Source: Siderastrea siderea
Lineage: Eukaryota; Cnidaria; Anthozoa; Scleractinia; Rhizangiidae
Direction of reading: 5' to 3'
DNA: 64,000 bases
Assembly (NCBI GenBank): GCA_964030785.1
Contig: OZ034967.1
Span: 45,134,033 to 45,198,032, forward strand
Below the pieces are notes generated by a model. It saw nothing but the letters and a program-made list of their open reading frames with translations, did not search any database and had not been told where the DNA came from. Numbering within the stretch: position 1 is the stretch's first letter; each line of letters begins with the position of its first letter. A program made the translations under genes and the position numbers. Shown piece after piece: positions 1 through 12,911 of this stretch.

Positions 1-540
1 TGTAAGAAAAAGTAACTGTTGTAGAGGGTTTAACCCCGACACTCCAAGTAGTTGAATTTGATACAGTATAATATTTAAGGAATTTATTACTTATTCTAGA
101 GGTCTACTCATTGAAACCAGAACTTTCCCCAACCCCCTACCGCCAACTCCTCCATATTAAACAGTTAGTGACTGGTACCAAGGAAAACGGTGCGTTTATT
201 TCCCCAGAATCTCTATGTTTCCGCATGACGTAGTCCATTGAGGAATGAAGAGATTGGAGAGGGTAACCAAAAATATGATTTTCTCCTTCGACAACCGTTC
301 GTTCTGTAATATTTACAGTGTTAATAGTAGATAAGTTCAATTTAAGCCTAAACGTGAATAGAACTGAGATACGAATTAACAGTCATTTCCACTTTGTAAA
401 TTTTACTAGGTACTTTTCTTACGTCGAGCCTACGTCGACTCGGCTAAATGACAAGACCGCAATCTGGCAACTGTTTCTATACAGATCGTAAAATCTACCC
501 AAGGATCCAGAGATACAATTGACCTCTGCTTTTATCAAAA

Positions 541-783
541 AGTTCCTCGGGGGATGAAGAGGAATAACGGAACAAGAGTAAAGGAAATTTCTTGAAGTGA
601 AATAATGGACTAATGGCCTTTTTGCAGTGGAATAATGGAATAATGGCCTTGGTATTTCCGGAAGAATGGAATAACGATTACTCTTGGAATAATCATCGAC
701 GATTACATTTCCCCACTAACAGTAAATTTTGCCATTACTGCTAATGAACACTCCATTATTCCTCTTCATCTCCCGAAGTTCCC
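541..783. repeat. Inverted-repeat element (MITE-like)
   Basis: The ends are imperfect inverted copies built around GATGAAGAGGAATAA (left, about 553) and TTATTCCTCTTCATC (right, about 757). The interior is rich in GGAATAATGG-type motifs. No coding capacity is visible, so a non-autonomous element is inferred. Confidence 0.5.
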
Positions 784-1027
784 AAACATGCTTAATCTCG
801 AGCGACGTACCCGATTGGTCTGAATTATGAACTGTTTGGTGTTATCTATAGTGATTGAGTGTCTTGGACAAACATCACTTTTGCAGTACGATTTGTAAGT
901 GTAACGACTGCCGAGATATAAACACAGAGATACAAAGCTTCGCAATAAAATGAGCTAAAATTTTGCCGGATATTAAATGAATAACCGCGCGACATTTTAT
1001 ATATCCAGATCAGAAGCTCAAACGTAC

Positions 1028-1095
1028 CTCCTCCACGCGCGGGACAAGGTTTACCTCGACCATCCGTCCCGTTATCTGACGTAGCACATTGAACT
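1028..1095 (-). CDS. Candidate glycine-rich second exon of the 4902-5284 gene
   Basis: On the minus strand a good acceptor (TGTTTCAG) is followed by an open stretch of 68 bp ending at a GTACGT donor. It begins with one base that completes the split arginine codon left by the exon at 4902-5284 and ends in phase 1 after a glycine, the same phases as exon 2 of the short-chain collagen gene at 20119-26423. The peptide has two cysteines and a short NGTDGRGKP stretch, compatible with the start of a collagen-like region but too short to prove it. An alternative donor (GAGGTAAAC) lies inside at about 1054. The link to the 4902 exon is an inference from phase, spacing and similarity of design. Confidence 0.28.
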
Positions 1096-4000
1096 CTGAA
1101 ACACATTCAAGAACAACAAGAAGTTTTCATTGCACGGCTCAACTGTTTTACGGTGAAACAAGCACTATAGTTGGTTTACCTAGCAATGTTACGCGTTGAA
1201 ATGCCGTACGTAAAATAGACATTATCTGATTTTATGGTTAAAAATACTTGATGACAATTACATGAAGTAACCCAGCCAACCAAGATCAAGCCAACAGAAT
1301 ACTGAGTAAGATGTCGTTGCAAATGCGCATGGCACAAAAATCAAGGAATTCTTCGCAGATAAAACTACTTTTCTGATAAATAAAACAGAAACCCTCCCGT
1401 GGTGAGAGGTAAAAATCTAAAACTTGCACCTCTCAAATACAGTATGTTTAGCCGGCCCTCGGCAATGGGCAACGAACGGGTCTATTTATACCCAATTTTT
1501 TTCTTCTTATTTTTTTGACCGAGCAATTCGCCCTCGACTTCCAGTTTGGACTTCCGCTCGGCCAAACAAACTGTCGCCCTTAACATCCGCCGCTTTACGT
1601 CGCGTAGGCTCTTGTCTTGAGTGTCGCTAACAGTTCTAATTTTCCCTGGGGTATCGGGCAGTTGTTGTAAGTTGCAATGCCCCAAGGATTGTTTTTTTCA
1701 TGGTGGTGAGTTAGATTAATGTATTATCGTGACAGTAGTATCTATTTTCGTGGCCAGCTGCCTAGGAAGTTAAAAGATACTTTGCGGTTAACTCAGATAT
1801 ATTAATGCTACTATTTTTAGCGACAGGTCAATTTAGCGAATAGTAATATCACGCAATATCCGCCTAACTTAAGAACTAGCTAAACTTTGAATTGGTTTCA
1901 AGAGACGTAAATTGTACATTGTTTTTAAAACTGTCAGAACCCTTGAGATCGTTAAAATAAGTAGTAGTAAAATTTCGACGGTAGACAACCCGTAATTACT
2001 GTGTTGTCGCTAAAATAGTGACCTCAAGGTGATAAGGCTTTTGCAATTAACGACAGGAACCACTGGGTCATTAGCTTGCCTTAATAACAGAGGTATAATT
2101 ATTTTCAGCCGTTGTTTTGGATTCTTTTTAACCTCGGTGATCTTTCAGAATGAAAGCACGCACGTATGTGCAAATGAAAGAAGGAAGAAAGGAAGACCCA
2201 ACAAACAAACGGATAAAACAAATCAGTGAACAAGAAAAAAATAATAACAACGAATAACTTAAAATTGTCAAATGTATTTATCCGAAGGGAGTAACTTGGG
2301 ACACCACTCCTTCTGAATGTTTCGTCATTATGGACAGTTCTTCAGACAGTAAATTTGGCCTTTTGGCCCAGTCATCTTGTCTGCTATTACAGTCTGCAGG
2401 TAGGCGGTGTATACTAGTACTAGGGGGATCAGAAGTTAAGTTTAGGTCCTTCTGACTGAGTGCTATATTAGACTCATAACACGCTACTCCTAAGCCACGC
2501 TATGTTTCTCGAAAGGTTCGAAAGCTTTTCGGCCTCGAAAAGCCATTTGTAAAAATATGAACCAATTGTTCTTCTTCCTTGAAGCCCCACCTTCTACATA
2601 TGAAGATTCTCGTGGGGGTCTTCTACAAAGCTGTTATTTTAACATGCCGTTAAGATATGAAATTTCACGCTTAGAAACTTCTGTTTACAAGAAACCCAGG
2701 CTGTTATTTATGTTATTTTCATTCTTATGTCCTATGTTACATGCATCGAATTTGTTCTTGAAATTTTTCGTTCTTTTGTTTTCCTTTTTCTATTTCCTAT
2801 TTATTTTAATTTATCGTTTTTTACCTATTTATATCTAGTAGCTTTTTGGTGGTTTTCCTTGTATCGGGTCTAGGACTCTTTTGCGAACTATCCACATGGT
2901 TTCCTATTTGCTTTAATTTTAGAATAAGTAAATAAGAAGTGAGAAATACCGTGATCGAAGTCGGTCTTAAAAGTTTCGGAGCTTTCGAGAAACGCACGCC
3001 TGTTCTCATATACCCAACCAATGGGTTCATCAATAATCATGTTCAGTGCCCACGCAACGGCGAGAAAATCCTAATAACTCCGTTGTTTTGGGGTTCGTTT
3101 TTGCCATTGTCCAGCATTTTTTCCCTAAATGTATTTCTCTTTTTCGCGCATTTTTGGGTCGTTTTTCAAAAACATTTTGCTTCCGCAGCAAATATTGCGT
3201 GCGCGAGCAAACCGGGGGGACTGTCTCTGTAGCACTGCTGTGCTCTGTAGCATGCCCGAGATCCAATTTGCGATACCACCTCGGAAATGGAAGAAAAGTT
3301 TAGTTTCCATGCCTCAGGTGAAGTCATTAGACGTTTGGACCGGGATTTGAGCAGACAGGAGCCAAATTACTGCATCATCGCCTTAAAATGGTGGGTTTTT
3401 TGAAAACGGGTGGGTATGAATGGCTTTTGATTTAGATAATCGAGGCTCTCGAGCAGTTCCGACCGTCGCTGACCAATCAGAAAACATCTCTACAGCCCGA
3501 AACCTTTCCGACAATTGTTGGGTTATCCGAAATCGCAAACATTTGAAAGAAAAATTGCTGACAAACGAAACCTTGAATTCAAGCGCCCTCGGCCTCGCCC
3601 TTCCACAAAAAGTTGCCTCAAATAGTAAAGAAATGCGTACAAAAATACTTACAATGAGGTTGCTGCTAAAGAGTACTTGCTATTGAATGACATAAAGGAA
3701 GAGCTAAGAAATATTTCCTATGCACTCTGATGAAAGATATCAATAATTTATTACCCAAACGAGTTAGAACTTTGCGAATGTTTGTATTAATTGTCACATC
3801 ACCTGCATAGACCAGTCTATTTTCCCACTAAGTTGACAAAACAGCGAAATATAGTAACGTGATTACACTGTAATTGCAAGGCGTGTTTGCCGTGATTTCT
3901 GGTAATTTTACTTCTTGTTTGACTCCGAATATAAAAGGATGATTCTTAGGACCATCTAAAAGGTCTAATCAAGGCTTTGAACCTAAAGACGCGAAAAAGA

Positions 4001-4901
4001 ACCTTTTAGGATATTTTTTAAAGGAAAACAAGACAAAGAGAATGTTAAGAATTGATAGACAATATATTAGGTGTGTTTTCTGGCTCCTAAAAAGCATAAT
4101 AAAAATCTCGCTTTTGTTTCATGGTTTTCGCCTGTCAATTAGACGTGTTTTTAGAATCACATAAAAACACTGATGAAGTCATAAAATTTTCATTAATTTG
4201 CGGGCATACAGAAACAACAGCCATAGGTGTCCCATTGCGCGTTTTGGAAAGATGCGATAAAAAGCGTCAGATTATATAAGCTCTTTTCTAATAATGATGT
4301 CCAAAGAGGTTAAGCAAGGCAGCTATTAAGATAGAAAATTGCTTAAAACCCTGCTGAGGGACGCCTTGTATGGGACAGAATTCTTTAAACATTATCAAGT
4401 AAAATGAATGTTATAATTGAGGGTCACATATTTCACTAACAAAACCGCAAACCTGCCATTATATTTTGCATAACGCATACCCTTTGTGATTTTAATAAAA
4501 CAAATAAGGGATAAATGACTGCCTAAGTTTATCCTAAGTATAACCGCGATTACTTAGTCTTCTGGGTACCTGTTGCGAGGTGTTTAAAACTTCACCAACA
4601 GATGTAAGCTGTTTATTGCACTAGATTAAGTGCAAAAAAGAGTTTTTTGACCCAAAATGAAAGCACAAAAAATGGCTCTTAAACGCTTATCCTCTAAGTG
4701 TTTGGTTTCTCCGATTTCAAATTTCCTTTCCTGACATTAAGAAAATTGTCAAGATGCCCGGCGTAATTGAAAATTCAGAAGCTCGCGGATTGTTTTAAGG
4801 AGATACCTTAGTCACGAACGAGGATTAAAAAGATTACTTAACGATCTTGCAACTTAAGAAACATTTTTTTTCCGTTTCTTTTCACATCACGTATACCTTA
4901 C
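1096..4901. other. No supported gene; possible intron
   Basis: Only short, unconserved open frames are present on either strand. If 1028-1095 and 4902-5284 belong to one gene this is its first intron. No repeat with clear ends was recognised. Confidence 0.4.
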
Positions 4902-5284
4902 CTTACTTCCATTTCGGCAATATTCTTACGCATAGCATCGATTACGGACTCCAGCTCTTCTACTTTCTTTTTAGTTTTTTTCAAATCGGCGCTGGTTTTT
5001 CCTTGAAGAGATGCAAAAACTATTATGATAACGACGGCAGCAAACACGACCGCGCTCCACATCACCCAGGGATTTTTAATGTTTGTGCAACTCGACGGTG
5101 TGGCTTTTGGTTTAGGGAGCTTCGCTTGATAAACGCAAGGTCTGGCATGTGGCGGTTTAGGGCTGCTGTGCACTAATACCGGTACTTTAACAGTGGAGTT
5201 AGTCGATGTCCCTGAGTTTAGCGACATCTTCTTCGTGAAAGAAGCCGTTAACTTGGATTCTTCCGTCTTCATGTCGAAGTCCAT
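4902..5284 (-). CDS. First exon of a type II membrane protein with coiled coil
   Basis: The exon encodes about 127 residues: a hydrophilic Ser/Thr/Pro-rich cytoplasmic tail with three cysteines (residues 1-75), one membrane segment (about 76-94, rich in V, A and I), then a Lys/Glu-rich heptad-like stretch (about 95-127). There is no N-terminal signal peptide, so an N-in, C-out type II topology is inferred. The most consistent donor (GTAAG|GTAAGG) ends the exon in phase 2, as in the exons at 11349-11836 and 20119-20447, which have the same order of parts. The start at 5284 is the first ATG of the frame. The ectodomain is not identified; a collagen-like matrix or cell-surface protein is the best guess. 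The opposite-strand frame over the same bases is a shadow. Confidence 0.6.
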
Positions 5285-8189
5285 CGAAGGCGTTCAAAAT
5301 CACGCCGAAGAAATATCCAAACACCGTCAACATTCACGAACACATATTCGTGATTCGGTGAGTGAAGACCGTGTAAACATACGGACGGGCTCGTAAATGA
5401 CAGCAAAATGGGCTAAAAGCTCTCCAAGAAAGATCAGTTCCTATGACAAAACACCCAATAGCTAGCCACCTTAACTAAAATCAAGATTTGGTCACGCGCG
5501 CGTTTCTTGCAAGCGTTTCACCTGCTTTCAATAAAATTTCCTGCGAATCACGTAATGATTGAAGGCATCCACACATAACAGCGGTAAATAAACGCCCGTA
5601 GCGTAGAAGACATCCTTTCAAAAACGCATTTATGCCATAATTTCAATTTAAACGTCGCTTGTGGTAACAAGAATTTTTCGGCTTATGTGAGAGTGTCTCG
5701 ATAATTTTCCAAAACGGCAAACAAATCACTCTATGGTTTTCGAGTCATTTAAGTCTTTGTTTCCACACAATATAAACACAGCAAGAGATTCCATAGATTT
5801 GCGGATAAATTCGAAACAAATTGATAGTTATTGTTCACATAGCCTTTCCCCTTGAGGTTAAGAAACTCTTTTCTTTTCTTCTCGCCAAGAAAAAGCTAAA
5901 TAATTTAGCTATTATTGTAATTAGAAGGTGACCGGTATAACCACGTGACCAGGTTGGTGGAACAAAGAACTTTCGTCCTCTCTTAGAAACAAGAAACACG
6001 AATATTTTGGGAAAGAAAAGTTTATATAAGAAAACTCCTTTATTTCCGATGTTAAAAGCAGACCAGTGATGTACTGGTGCTATGTTGGACTAATTAAGTT
6101 GTTGTACCAGAAACTTTTGTAACATTTATACTGAGAACAATTATTACTGAAAGGAAAAAAGAATGCTTTTAATAACTTCTTCCGCTATAAATTGCGATTT
6201 TCATATATTTTTTTAAATGAAAAATTTTCTATTTATTCCTTTCACATTAAAACAAAGTCTTGTGTGTCATTTCCATAGCAGCCCAGATGTAATAAGTCTA
6301 AGTCGACCATTTAAAGTTTGCGGTCCGTTATTTACCTATACATGTGCGGGTGGTAAAATACTCTATATTTAACTTTTGAAATGATGGATTTCGAACTACG
6401 ATGTAACATCTTAAGGTAATGAAAAAATCGCTGTGAGCTCGCCTGAGGTTAAGAAAAGAAAAAGAGCCGTTAAGGTTATTCTTCAGTGACAGTTCCTTTA
6501 TGCCAATGAAAACATTACGATTTCAACTAATTAAAACAAAGCAATTTTGAAGCTTTTAATATCTTGAGCTAAAAAACGGTAATTGGAAATTATTGCCTTT
6601 AAAAGAGCAGGCTAAAAAAGAAAAGACAGATAATTGTTCAATATTAATGCTCTTTTTGCGAAGGATTATATAATTGGTTCTGCCTTTGGCCTTTTGAAAT
6701 GTTATGTAAAAACGATTAGGTTTGTAGGAAGGTGGGCTTTGGGAAAGCAATCTTCCAATTTTGAACAGCCGAGGCTTCTAGTATAATTTTCGACATACAC
6801 TCAAAAGCACCATTTTTTTAAATTCTTTGCCAACGCGCGATGGAAATCCTCCACGTCATTAGCTAAGTAAAGCAACCCGGAAAATTCCACGTGATAAATT
6901 TTTTGGCGGCAAAGTGCGGCTTAACATGTCGCTTGTGTGCATTACGCGTCCGCTTGGCTACCAGTGTAATTTCAACCGTACCCCGGCGACACAGCATTTT
7001 CGAAAAATCGCATCGAGTGTCGAGAACGTGTAGATGCGCTTTTAGTGAATAATCACTATCTATTTGGATGATTGCGTCAGCAAAAACTGCACGGGGAAAA
7101 TATTGTTAACAAAAAGTCACAATGATAGAAATATTAAGTGTCAAAGACTTTTAGGTCAGTGAAGTATCACAGACGTTTAAAGAAATGTACACAAACCGCA
7201 GGCTCAATATTCAGTGCTGTAATATACTAATTTTGCCGAAAAATTCTGATAAAACCGGCATATTTTTTGAAGGGAACTGATTTTTGCCCGTTGTGAAAAC
7301 AGTCGTCAAAATTGACCTCCCAGAAATTTTTTGTCACACGTTCCCGGAATCAATTAGACAAAATTGCCAAATGCTGCCATCGAACAGCCTCGTTGCCAAT
7401 TCTCCTTTTTTTTCTCGAGGGGGAATAGAGAGACCTGGGAACGAGATTGTATACGATCGCGTCTGCAAACTGAATGAACAGCGAGGCCACTTTCAATGAA
7501 TTAATAGTTCAATGAAGGTGAAGCTCAGCGGTCTTTCTAAATTTAGTTGAGAATAAGTTTCGTTTGGGCACAAACAGGGTAAAAATGTTGGGCTCCTGTT
7601 TAAAATCAAGTGCAAAGATCCTGGTTAAAGAGAACATGCGCATTGCGTTCAGTTAGCGCTGTCTGTCAAATTAGATTGGCTGTATAAGAGTCACTGGGGG
7701 GAGATGCACTTTGGTATGAAGGTTAGCTCGTCGACTTTCGATAGGGCCGGCGGTTGAAGTTATCATACCGGTATGCATAATTTGGTAAAAAAGAATTGCA
7801 ATGAAATGAACTGTTTCGGCTTTTTATACAAGATGTTGTGTCACATTTCATATTTTTATTTCTCTTTTCGACGTCAACAAGCCAGCTTATATCTGAGCCA
7901 GTATTTAAAAATGTAAGGCATGGACTATGTCACTTTGTTTCAGGGGCTATTTATAACTACACTACAGACGCTACTCCTAGAAAGAGGAAAATGGGACACG
8001 TTAGGCCGCAGGCTAGATTTGACGGTCGTAACCCTGCCTTCACCTCAAAGCTAAGAATGCTACAATTAATGCAAACGTAATACACTTTGGATAGCTTAAG
8101 AACAAACAAAACCACATGAAGTTACCGCTCAATAGCCGCAATACTAAGTCACAATAGACACAGACTCAAAAGTTAGAGACTCAGCGACA
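5285..8189. other. Intergenic, nothing recognised
   Basis: AT-rich sequence with only short random open frames on both strands. No exon with a recognisable product, RNA gene or clean inverted repeat was seen. Confidence 0.5.
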
Positions 8190-8500
8190 GCTTTTAGCAT
8201 TTCATCCAGCCTAAAAACAATTAGAGCCACTTTGTAGAGCAATATAAACAGCACCATTGGAAAAATATTGCTCAGTAGCCTTCAATTGAGTGATCACACT
8301 TTAGGATTTCATCCACAGATTCAAAAATTAGAACCACTTTGTACAACATAATAAACAGCACCACAGAAAACACCGCAGTGCTAAATTAGTAAAGAGCTTT
8401 CAACTGAATGGTCACACTCTAGGATTTCATCCCAAAACTGAAAACTTAGAACCACGTTGTACAGCATCATAAACAGCACCACTGGAAAGCACCGCTTGTG
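8190..8500. repeat. Three diverged tandem copies of a unit of about 115 bp
   Basis: The motifs GGATTTCATCC or CATTTCATCC, then TTAGAACCAC(T/G)TTGTA, then AAACAGCACCA recur three times, starting near 8197, 8304 and 8430, joined by TTCAA(T/C)TGA(G/A)TG(A/G)TCACACT. The copies differ by substitutions and small indels, so the array is old. It is non-coding. Confidence 0.65.
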
Positions 8501-8810
8501 AGGAGAGAAAATAATTGTAAATTAGTTTCACTCGCTTCACTATCTAACAAGAGGAAAATCTACTTTTCACTGAAAAACGGAATGTCCGCACTTGATCATT
8601 TTTACTCTCGACTTCAGGAAGGTCATAGCATGTAAATTGTCTCGAAATCTTAGCCGCAAAATCCGGCCCGGCACAAAACATCCATAGTAAAAGCTAAAAA
8701 TTCTTCCGCAAGATTTTTTCGCTGGTTTAATTGTTTTCGTTGTTAAATAATTGGGCAGAAAACCCGAGTGATGCCAAGCAGTGAAAAACGGAGGAGCAGG
8801 GAAGGAGAGT

Positions 8811-9070
8811 AAGGACGGCGCAGTGATAAGAGCGCTCGCTTCCCACCAATGTGGCTCGGGTTCTACTCCCGGTCCCGGTGTCGTATGTGGGTTGAGTTTT
8901 TTGTTGGTTCTCGTCCTTGCTCCGAGGGGTTTTTCTCCGGGTACTCCGGTTTTCCCCTCTCCTCAAAAACCAACATTTCCAATTCCAATTTTATCCGGAA
9001 CCCGAGGGCCACATGTTTGTCAGTCCTAGACTGTTAGGTGCCACCCTCGTTAAACAAAGTTGGTATAGAG
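8811..9070 (+). mobile_element. tRNA-derived SINE
   Basis: The 5' part resembles a tRNA promoter: an A-box-like GCGCAGTGATAAGAGCGC (8818) and a B-box-like GGGTTCTACTCCC (8858). The body holds CTCCGAGGGGTTTTTCTCC (8920), followed by CAAAAACCAACATTTCC. Body fragments recur at 45960 and 52550, which supports a dispersed element. It is transcribed by Pol III by family precedent and has no coding capacity. Confidence 0.65.
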
Positions 9071-9264
9071 GTCTCCGTTCTAAAACTACTTGAAATGAAT
9101 GCGGTGAAACCATAAATTTGCATCGAGACTTTCGATTTGAAAATAAAGGCACAGCATTGTTGATTTTGTTGGTCTTTTTTTTGCTTTTGCTATTTATTGT
9201 TGACCTTGCAAAATGTTTCTTCACGTATTTCTAAAAATTGAGTATTTAAAGGTACGCTGTTTTA

Positions 9265-9445
9265 TGGGGGCGCGGTAACACGTTGGACTTCAGATCTGAA
9301 AGTCGGTGATTCGAGGCCCAGTCCATGCCATTGCGATGTTTCCTTAGACAAGAGACTTAACTCCACATGGTCTCTCTTCAACCAGGCTAGGTGTATAAGA
9401 ATGGATGGACTAGCATCCCATCCAGGGGGAAGTAGCAACACTCAC
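9265..9445 (+). mobile_element. Second tRNA-like SINE, degenerate
   Basis: GGCGCGGTAACACGTTGGA followed by GGTGATTCGAGGCC resembles A and B boxes spaced about 30 bases apart. The body continues through ACCAGGCTAGGTGTATAAG to about 9440. The layout is like a SINE, but it is too diverged for a firm family call. Confidence 0.4.
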
Positions 9446-11348
9446 AATTGATTCATGATACAGAAACCCGCCGTGTGGGGCTCCTTGGCTTGTGTGCGAC
9501 TTGACCTTTACCTAACCGGCACTGTTTTATAGGAACGACTAAAATGTTATCAAAGAGGAAAGAGTCTTTTCTCAAAACGGAAAAATTCCTACGTCTGATC
9601 GGCAAAAGAGGAAAACCGCAGATACCCTCTGACATTAGTTTCTGCTGCTAACTAATTTTTGAGATTTTTTGCGAATATCCTTAAAACCGGAAAAATTTAT
9701 CAGCCGCTGAAATATTTTCCACAAAAAATGTCAACCTTTGCAGACTTACACGAAAATTTCAGAACAACGTTTAATGCCGGACAGCATGACATTTTTTGGC
9801 GATTGTGACCTCGATCCCGCCAAAAAAGATCTCGGGGAACAAAACTATAGGAAAACAATTCTCCGCAAAAATTTTACCCCTTAAGTCGTATAACCGACTG
9901 CTTTACGTAATGGAAACTTGCGTCCGGCCACTGGAGCAATATTCGACTAAATTAGAACTCTCTAACATTACTTTTAGTCAATACAAAATAACATCCCGAA
10001 CAATAGGTAACAATATTTCTATCTAGTTTGAGCACAAATTGCCGGCGGCTCCTGTTGCCGTTTAAGATTTTCAAGCGTCTGTGTCTTTCAGAAAATGCAG
10101 AAATCAGTATAAAGTCTCTCGAATTAGGCATCGCGGCATAAACCGCATCTCGTCAAGCAAAAATAGGGTACAAGATTATGTTTCCTCTCTTTTTGATGTT
10201 CCGCTGATTAAACCAAAGATTACAAAACTTAGTCCTACCGCAAAACTGAGTTTCAGCTAATCACCAAGGTAAACTCCCGCAAAAATTTCATGCTATACAT
10301 CACGGTATGCTCGGCGTTGTTTAATTAAAATAAAGAACGTTGTTACAGTTCTGTTCGGCCATGCACGAATGATAAAAGGAAGATAAAGTTGCGGAAACGA
10401 ATGTTAAAATGAACTCAAAGTCGCGATGTCACATACTGCGAACCAAGGGTACTTGTTCCCTGTTCCGCTGAAAAGATCAAATCTCAAATGACGTCATTGA
10501 TTTCCCGCCAAAATCTTTCTTGTCAAAATAAACCCACGTGTCGACTGCCGCGGCGTTACCGAATAAACTTGCCTTTAAACTATTCACTGTTTATACTATG
10601 CACGATTTTCAAGATATATATGAATTGCCCAATGAAATGACCCATTCTGTGTAAAGGCCATCTTTATTGAACCAGGGGCGCTGTTGTTTATCATCGGAAA
10701 CCAGGCCAGGCAAGGTCCCTGCAGTCAACTTCAAGATGATCGAGTCACGTGGAGCAAAAGCTGGAATTGTGAGATGAAAAGCAAGTTTTGTCTTTACTAT
10801 ACAACTTGGAGTAAATGTGTGCATTCAACGAAAACCAGGTTGGAATTCCGAGCTCACAATGGTGTTCTTGTACGTATGTTTGACAGATGTTGCATTTTGG
10901 GGGGATGGAATGTTGTTTTAGCACGTTTTGAGCATCTCAGAGTGGATACGTTTCAAGATCAGCGGCAAAAATAGCTCAAAAACATTACATTACTCCAGAT
11001 TGAGGTCAACTGACGGCACTACGCCTAACTGTGTTGCGTTCCAACTACGAAAAAAAGACTCCGAGGTAAATGGAATTGGCTCAACGATTCTTGAATTTAT
11101 CATGAACAGAAACTTCATCGCCTCAAAGACTACAATCAAAATCAACTTAACTGCAGGAGCTTAAAACTTAAACTATCCATGATTTATCTTCGCACCTGAT
11201 GATTAAAATGCGCCAGTCGCAATCAACAGCACGGCGTTTTCGCAAACCAAATTTGCAACCAAAATTTGCCCCAACATCGTTTAACCAAACAACGCTACAT
11301 GGTGCTTCTGATTTTAATCAAGTTTAGGAACATTAGATAATGCCATAC
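9446..11348. other. No supported gene; expected intron of the 11349-11836 gene
   Basis: Several open frames of 70-100 residues lie at 10600-11160 on both strands, but none has splice signals or similarity I can recognise. If the exon at 11349-11836 continues downstream on the minus strand, its next exon should lie here or further left; I could not find a glycine-repeat exon. Confidence 0.35.
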
Positions 11349-11836
11349 CTGCGCTCTAAATGCTTCAAGTACCGCTTAATCTGTCGCATTTCCTGACGAA
11401 TGGAAGAGGCACTTTGCCGTTTTGTTCTCGTGTGATGCGTTGTTTTCTTAGCCCATTCCGCTTCAAGAAACTCTAACGAACTCTCGACCTTGACAAGCGA
11501 CAATTCCATGTCTGCAATGCGCTCACTGGCCTGTTGAATTCCACTCAAAATATTTCCAACATCCACCGATCGCTCTCTGTTCACAAAAATTTGAACTTGG
11601 CACACAGCATACAGCACGAAAAGGAGTAATATCAACAGCTTCGTGAAATTGCAGTTACAGCATGCTGGCTTTTCTGGCACTCCGTCGATACAAGAAGATG
11701 ATGAAGTCATCCCTGTTTTTCTGAACATGGTAAGAGTCTCATTTCCACTTCGATTTTGTTTGATGTTTAAAACCACTCGAAACAAGGTACTCACAGATTT
11801 CAAAACGCAAATCCCTGGGTCATGCCGTCCGCTCAA
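11349..11836 (-). CDS. First exon of a furin-site type II membrane protein
   Basis: The frame opens at 11836, but a start at the ATG at 11728 (MFRKTG) is also plausible because the sequence upstream looks untranslated. Counting from 11836: a cysteine-rich juxtamembrane stretch (CNCNFTK, about residues 60-66, possible palmitoylation), a membrane segment of about 20 residues (LLILLLFVLYAVCQVQIFV), then an acidic amphipathic coiled-coil region, a dibasic furin-like site TRTKRQ, and a basic helix ending LKHLERR. The donor CGCAG|GTATGG leaves phase 2. Anchor, coil, furin site and phase match the short-chain collagen exon at 20119-20447. Downstream exons were not found, so the ectodomain is unknown. 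Confidence 0.6.
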
Positions 11837-12493
11837 TTGAGCGCACCAATCAAGCAGATTTCCTGTCTACGTTCAAGTCGCCGACACGATGGATTAGTGA
11901 CATACAGTTGTTGACGCGAAGTTTACTCGTGCAAGTTGTTCAGCCATTCAGATGTTTAATTTTGTATCGACGACGTTCGTGAATAAAGTGTTTGCTGAGG
12001 TCAGAAATTCAACACCACGTAAAGTGATTGATTTGTAGTGTGTAATTCTACAGTAAGCAGAAACATGAGCCGGCTTTCATCCGATACTTATCTATCATGA
12101 TATTAGACAACCTTTTATCCCCCTTGTGTCATCACCCAGCAGTTAGGGAAATGTAAAATTTGTAATCTCACGCGTGCGCGCGTTGCAGTGTTGGCAGTTC
12201 TTTAAGTCTCACTGTAAATCTCTGCACTGCTAGCCAAGCCCTGGTAAATAAATTTTCCATGTATTCCTCAAAACACTATCCTTAGTTGGGAGAAAACTGA
12301 AGGGAGAACAAATTCCTTAGTGTACTGTTGTGTCTACAGGTACAGCTTTATATTTTCTGGGGTTGAAAGTAGATGCTTTTACTCTTAAGCCGCTTAACGA
12401 CCAGGGGTTAATGGCAACCAGGATTTTTTTCTCTGCCATAGACACAATTTTTGTTTTATTTAATTGCAGAAAATAATCCTCGGCAGCGTATTT

Positions 12494-12911
12494 ACTCCCC
12501 GGGGGGTACTCCCTTATATAAGCTATTTAATTATGTGCGGCGCCAAAGGGTATGGTTTTTGAGCTTTTTGGTCTGAAATAGGGTATAGATTTTGTCCATT
12601 TTGGTCTGAAATAGCGGGTGAGGTTTGTGCACTCTGATATGGGATCTGGTGTGGTCCTTACAAGAAGGATCTTTTTATTGATTGTCTTCTCCAAACAACT
12701 GAGGTTGATTAACGTTGGGAATTTAAAGCACATCTCAAATGTTTGCACAAATGAAATAGGGTTAAGGTCTGGTCTGAAATAGCGTATCAAATTTTGGGTC
12801 AGGTCTGAAATAGGGTGGGGAAAATCACATAATTTGGTCTGAAATAGGGTAAGGGTTTCCAGAAGCGCGCCGCACACCCCCACCCAAGGCTTCGGGAAGT
12901 AACTCCCCGGG
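12494..12911. mobile_element. Inverted-repeat element with GGTCTGAAATAGGGT repeats
   Basis: It is bounded by ACTCCCCGGGGGGTACT on the left and AAGTAACTCCCCGGG on the right, which are inverted relative to each other. The motif GGTCTGAAATAG(G/C)G occurs at least five times inside (for example 12570, 12603, 12772, 12804, 12837). The minus-strand open frame across it is a product of these repeats and not a gene. Confidence 0.65.

Noticed and set aside
10609..11160. Overlapping open frames on both strands (LKLTAGTLPG on minus, WIRFKISGKNS on plus)
   Set aside because: Neither has a plausible acceptor, donor or family match; possible old transposon remnant.
12527..12883. Minus-strand frame of 118 residues
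   Set aside because: It is made of repeats of GGTCTGAAATAGGGT read in reverse inside a mobile element.
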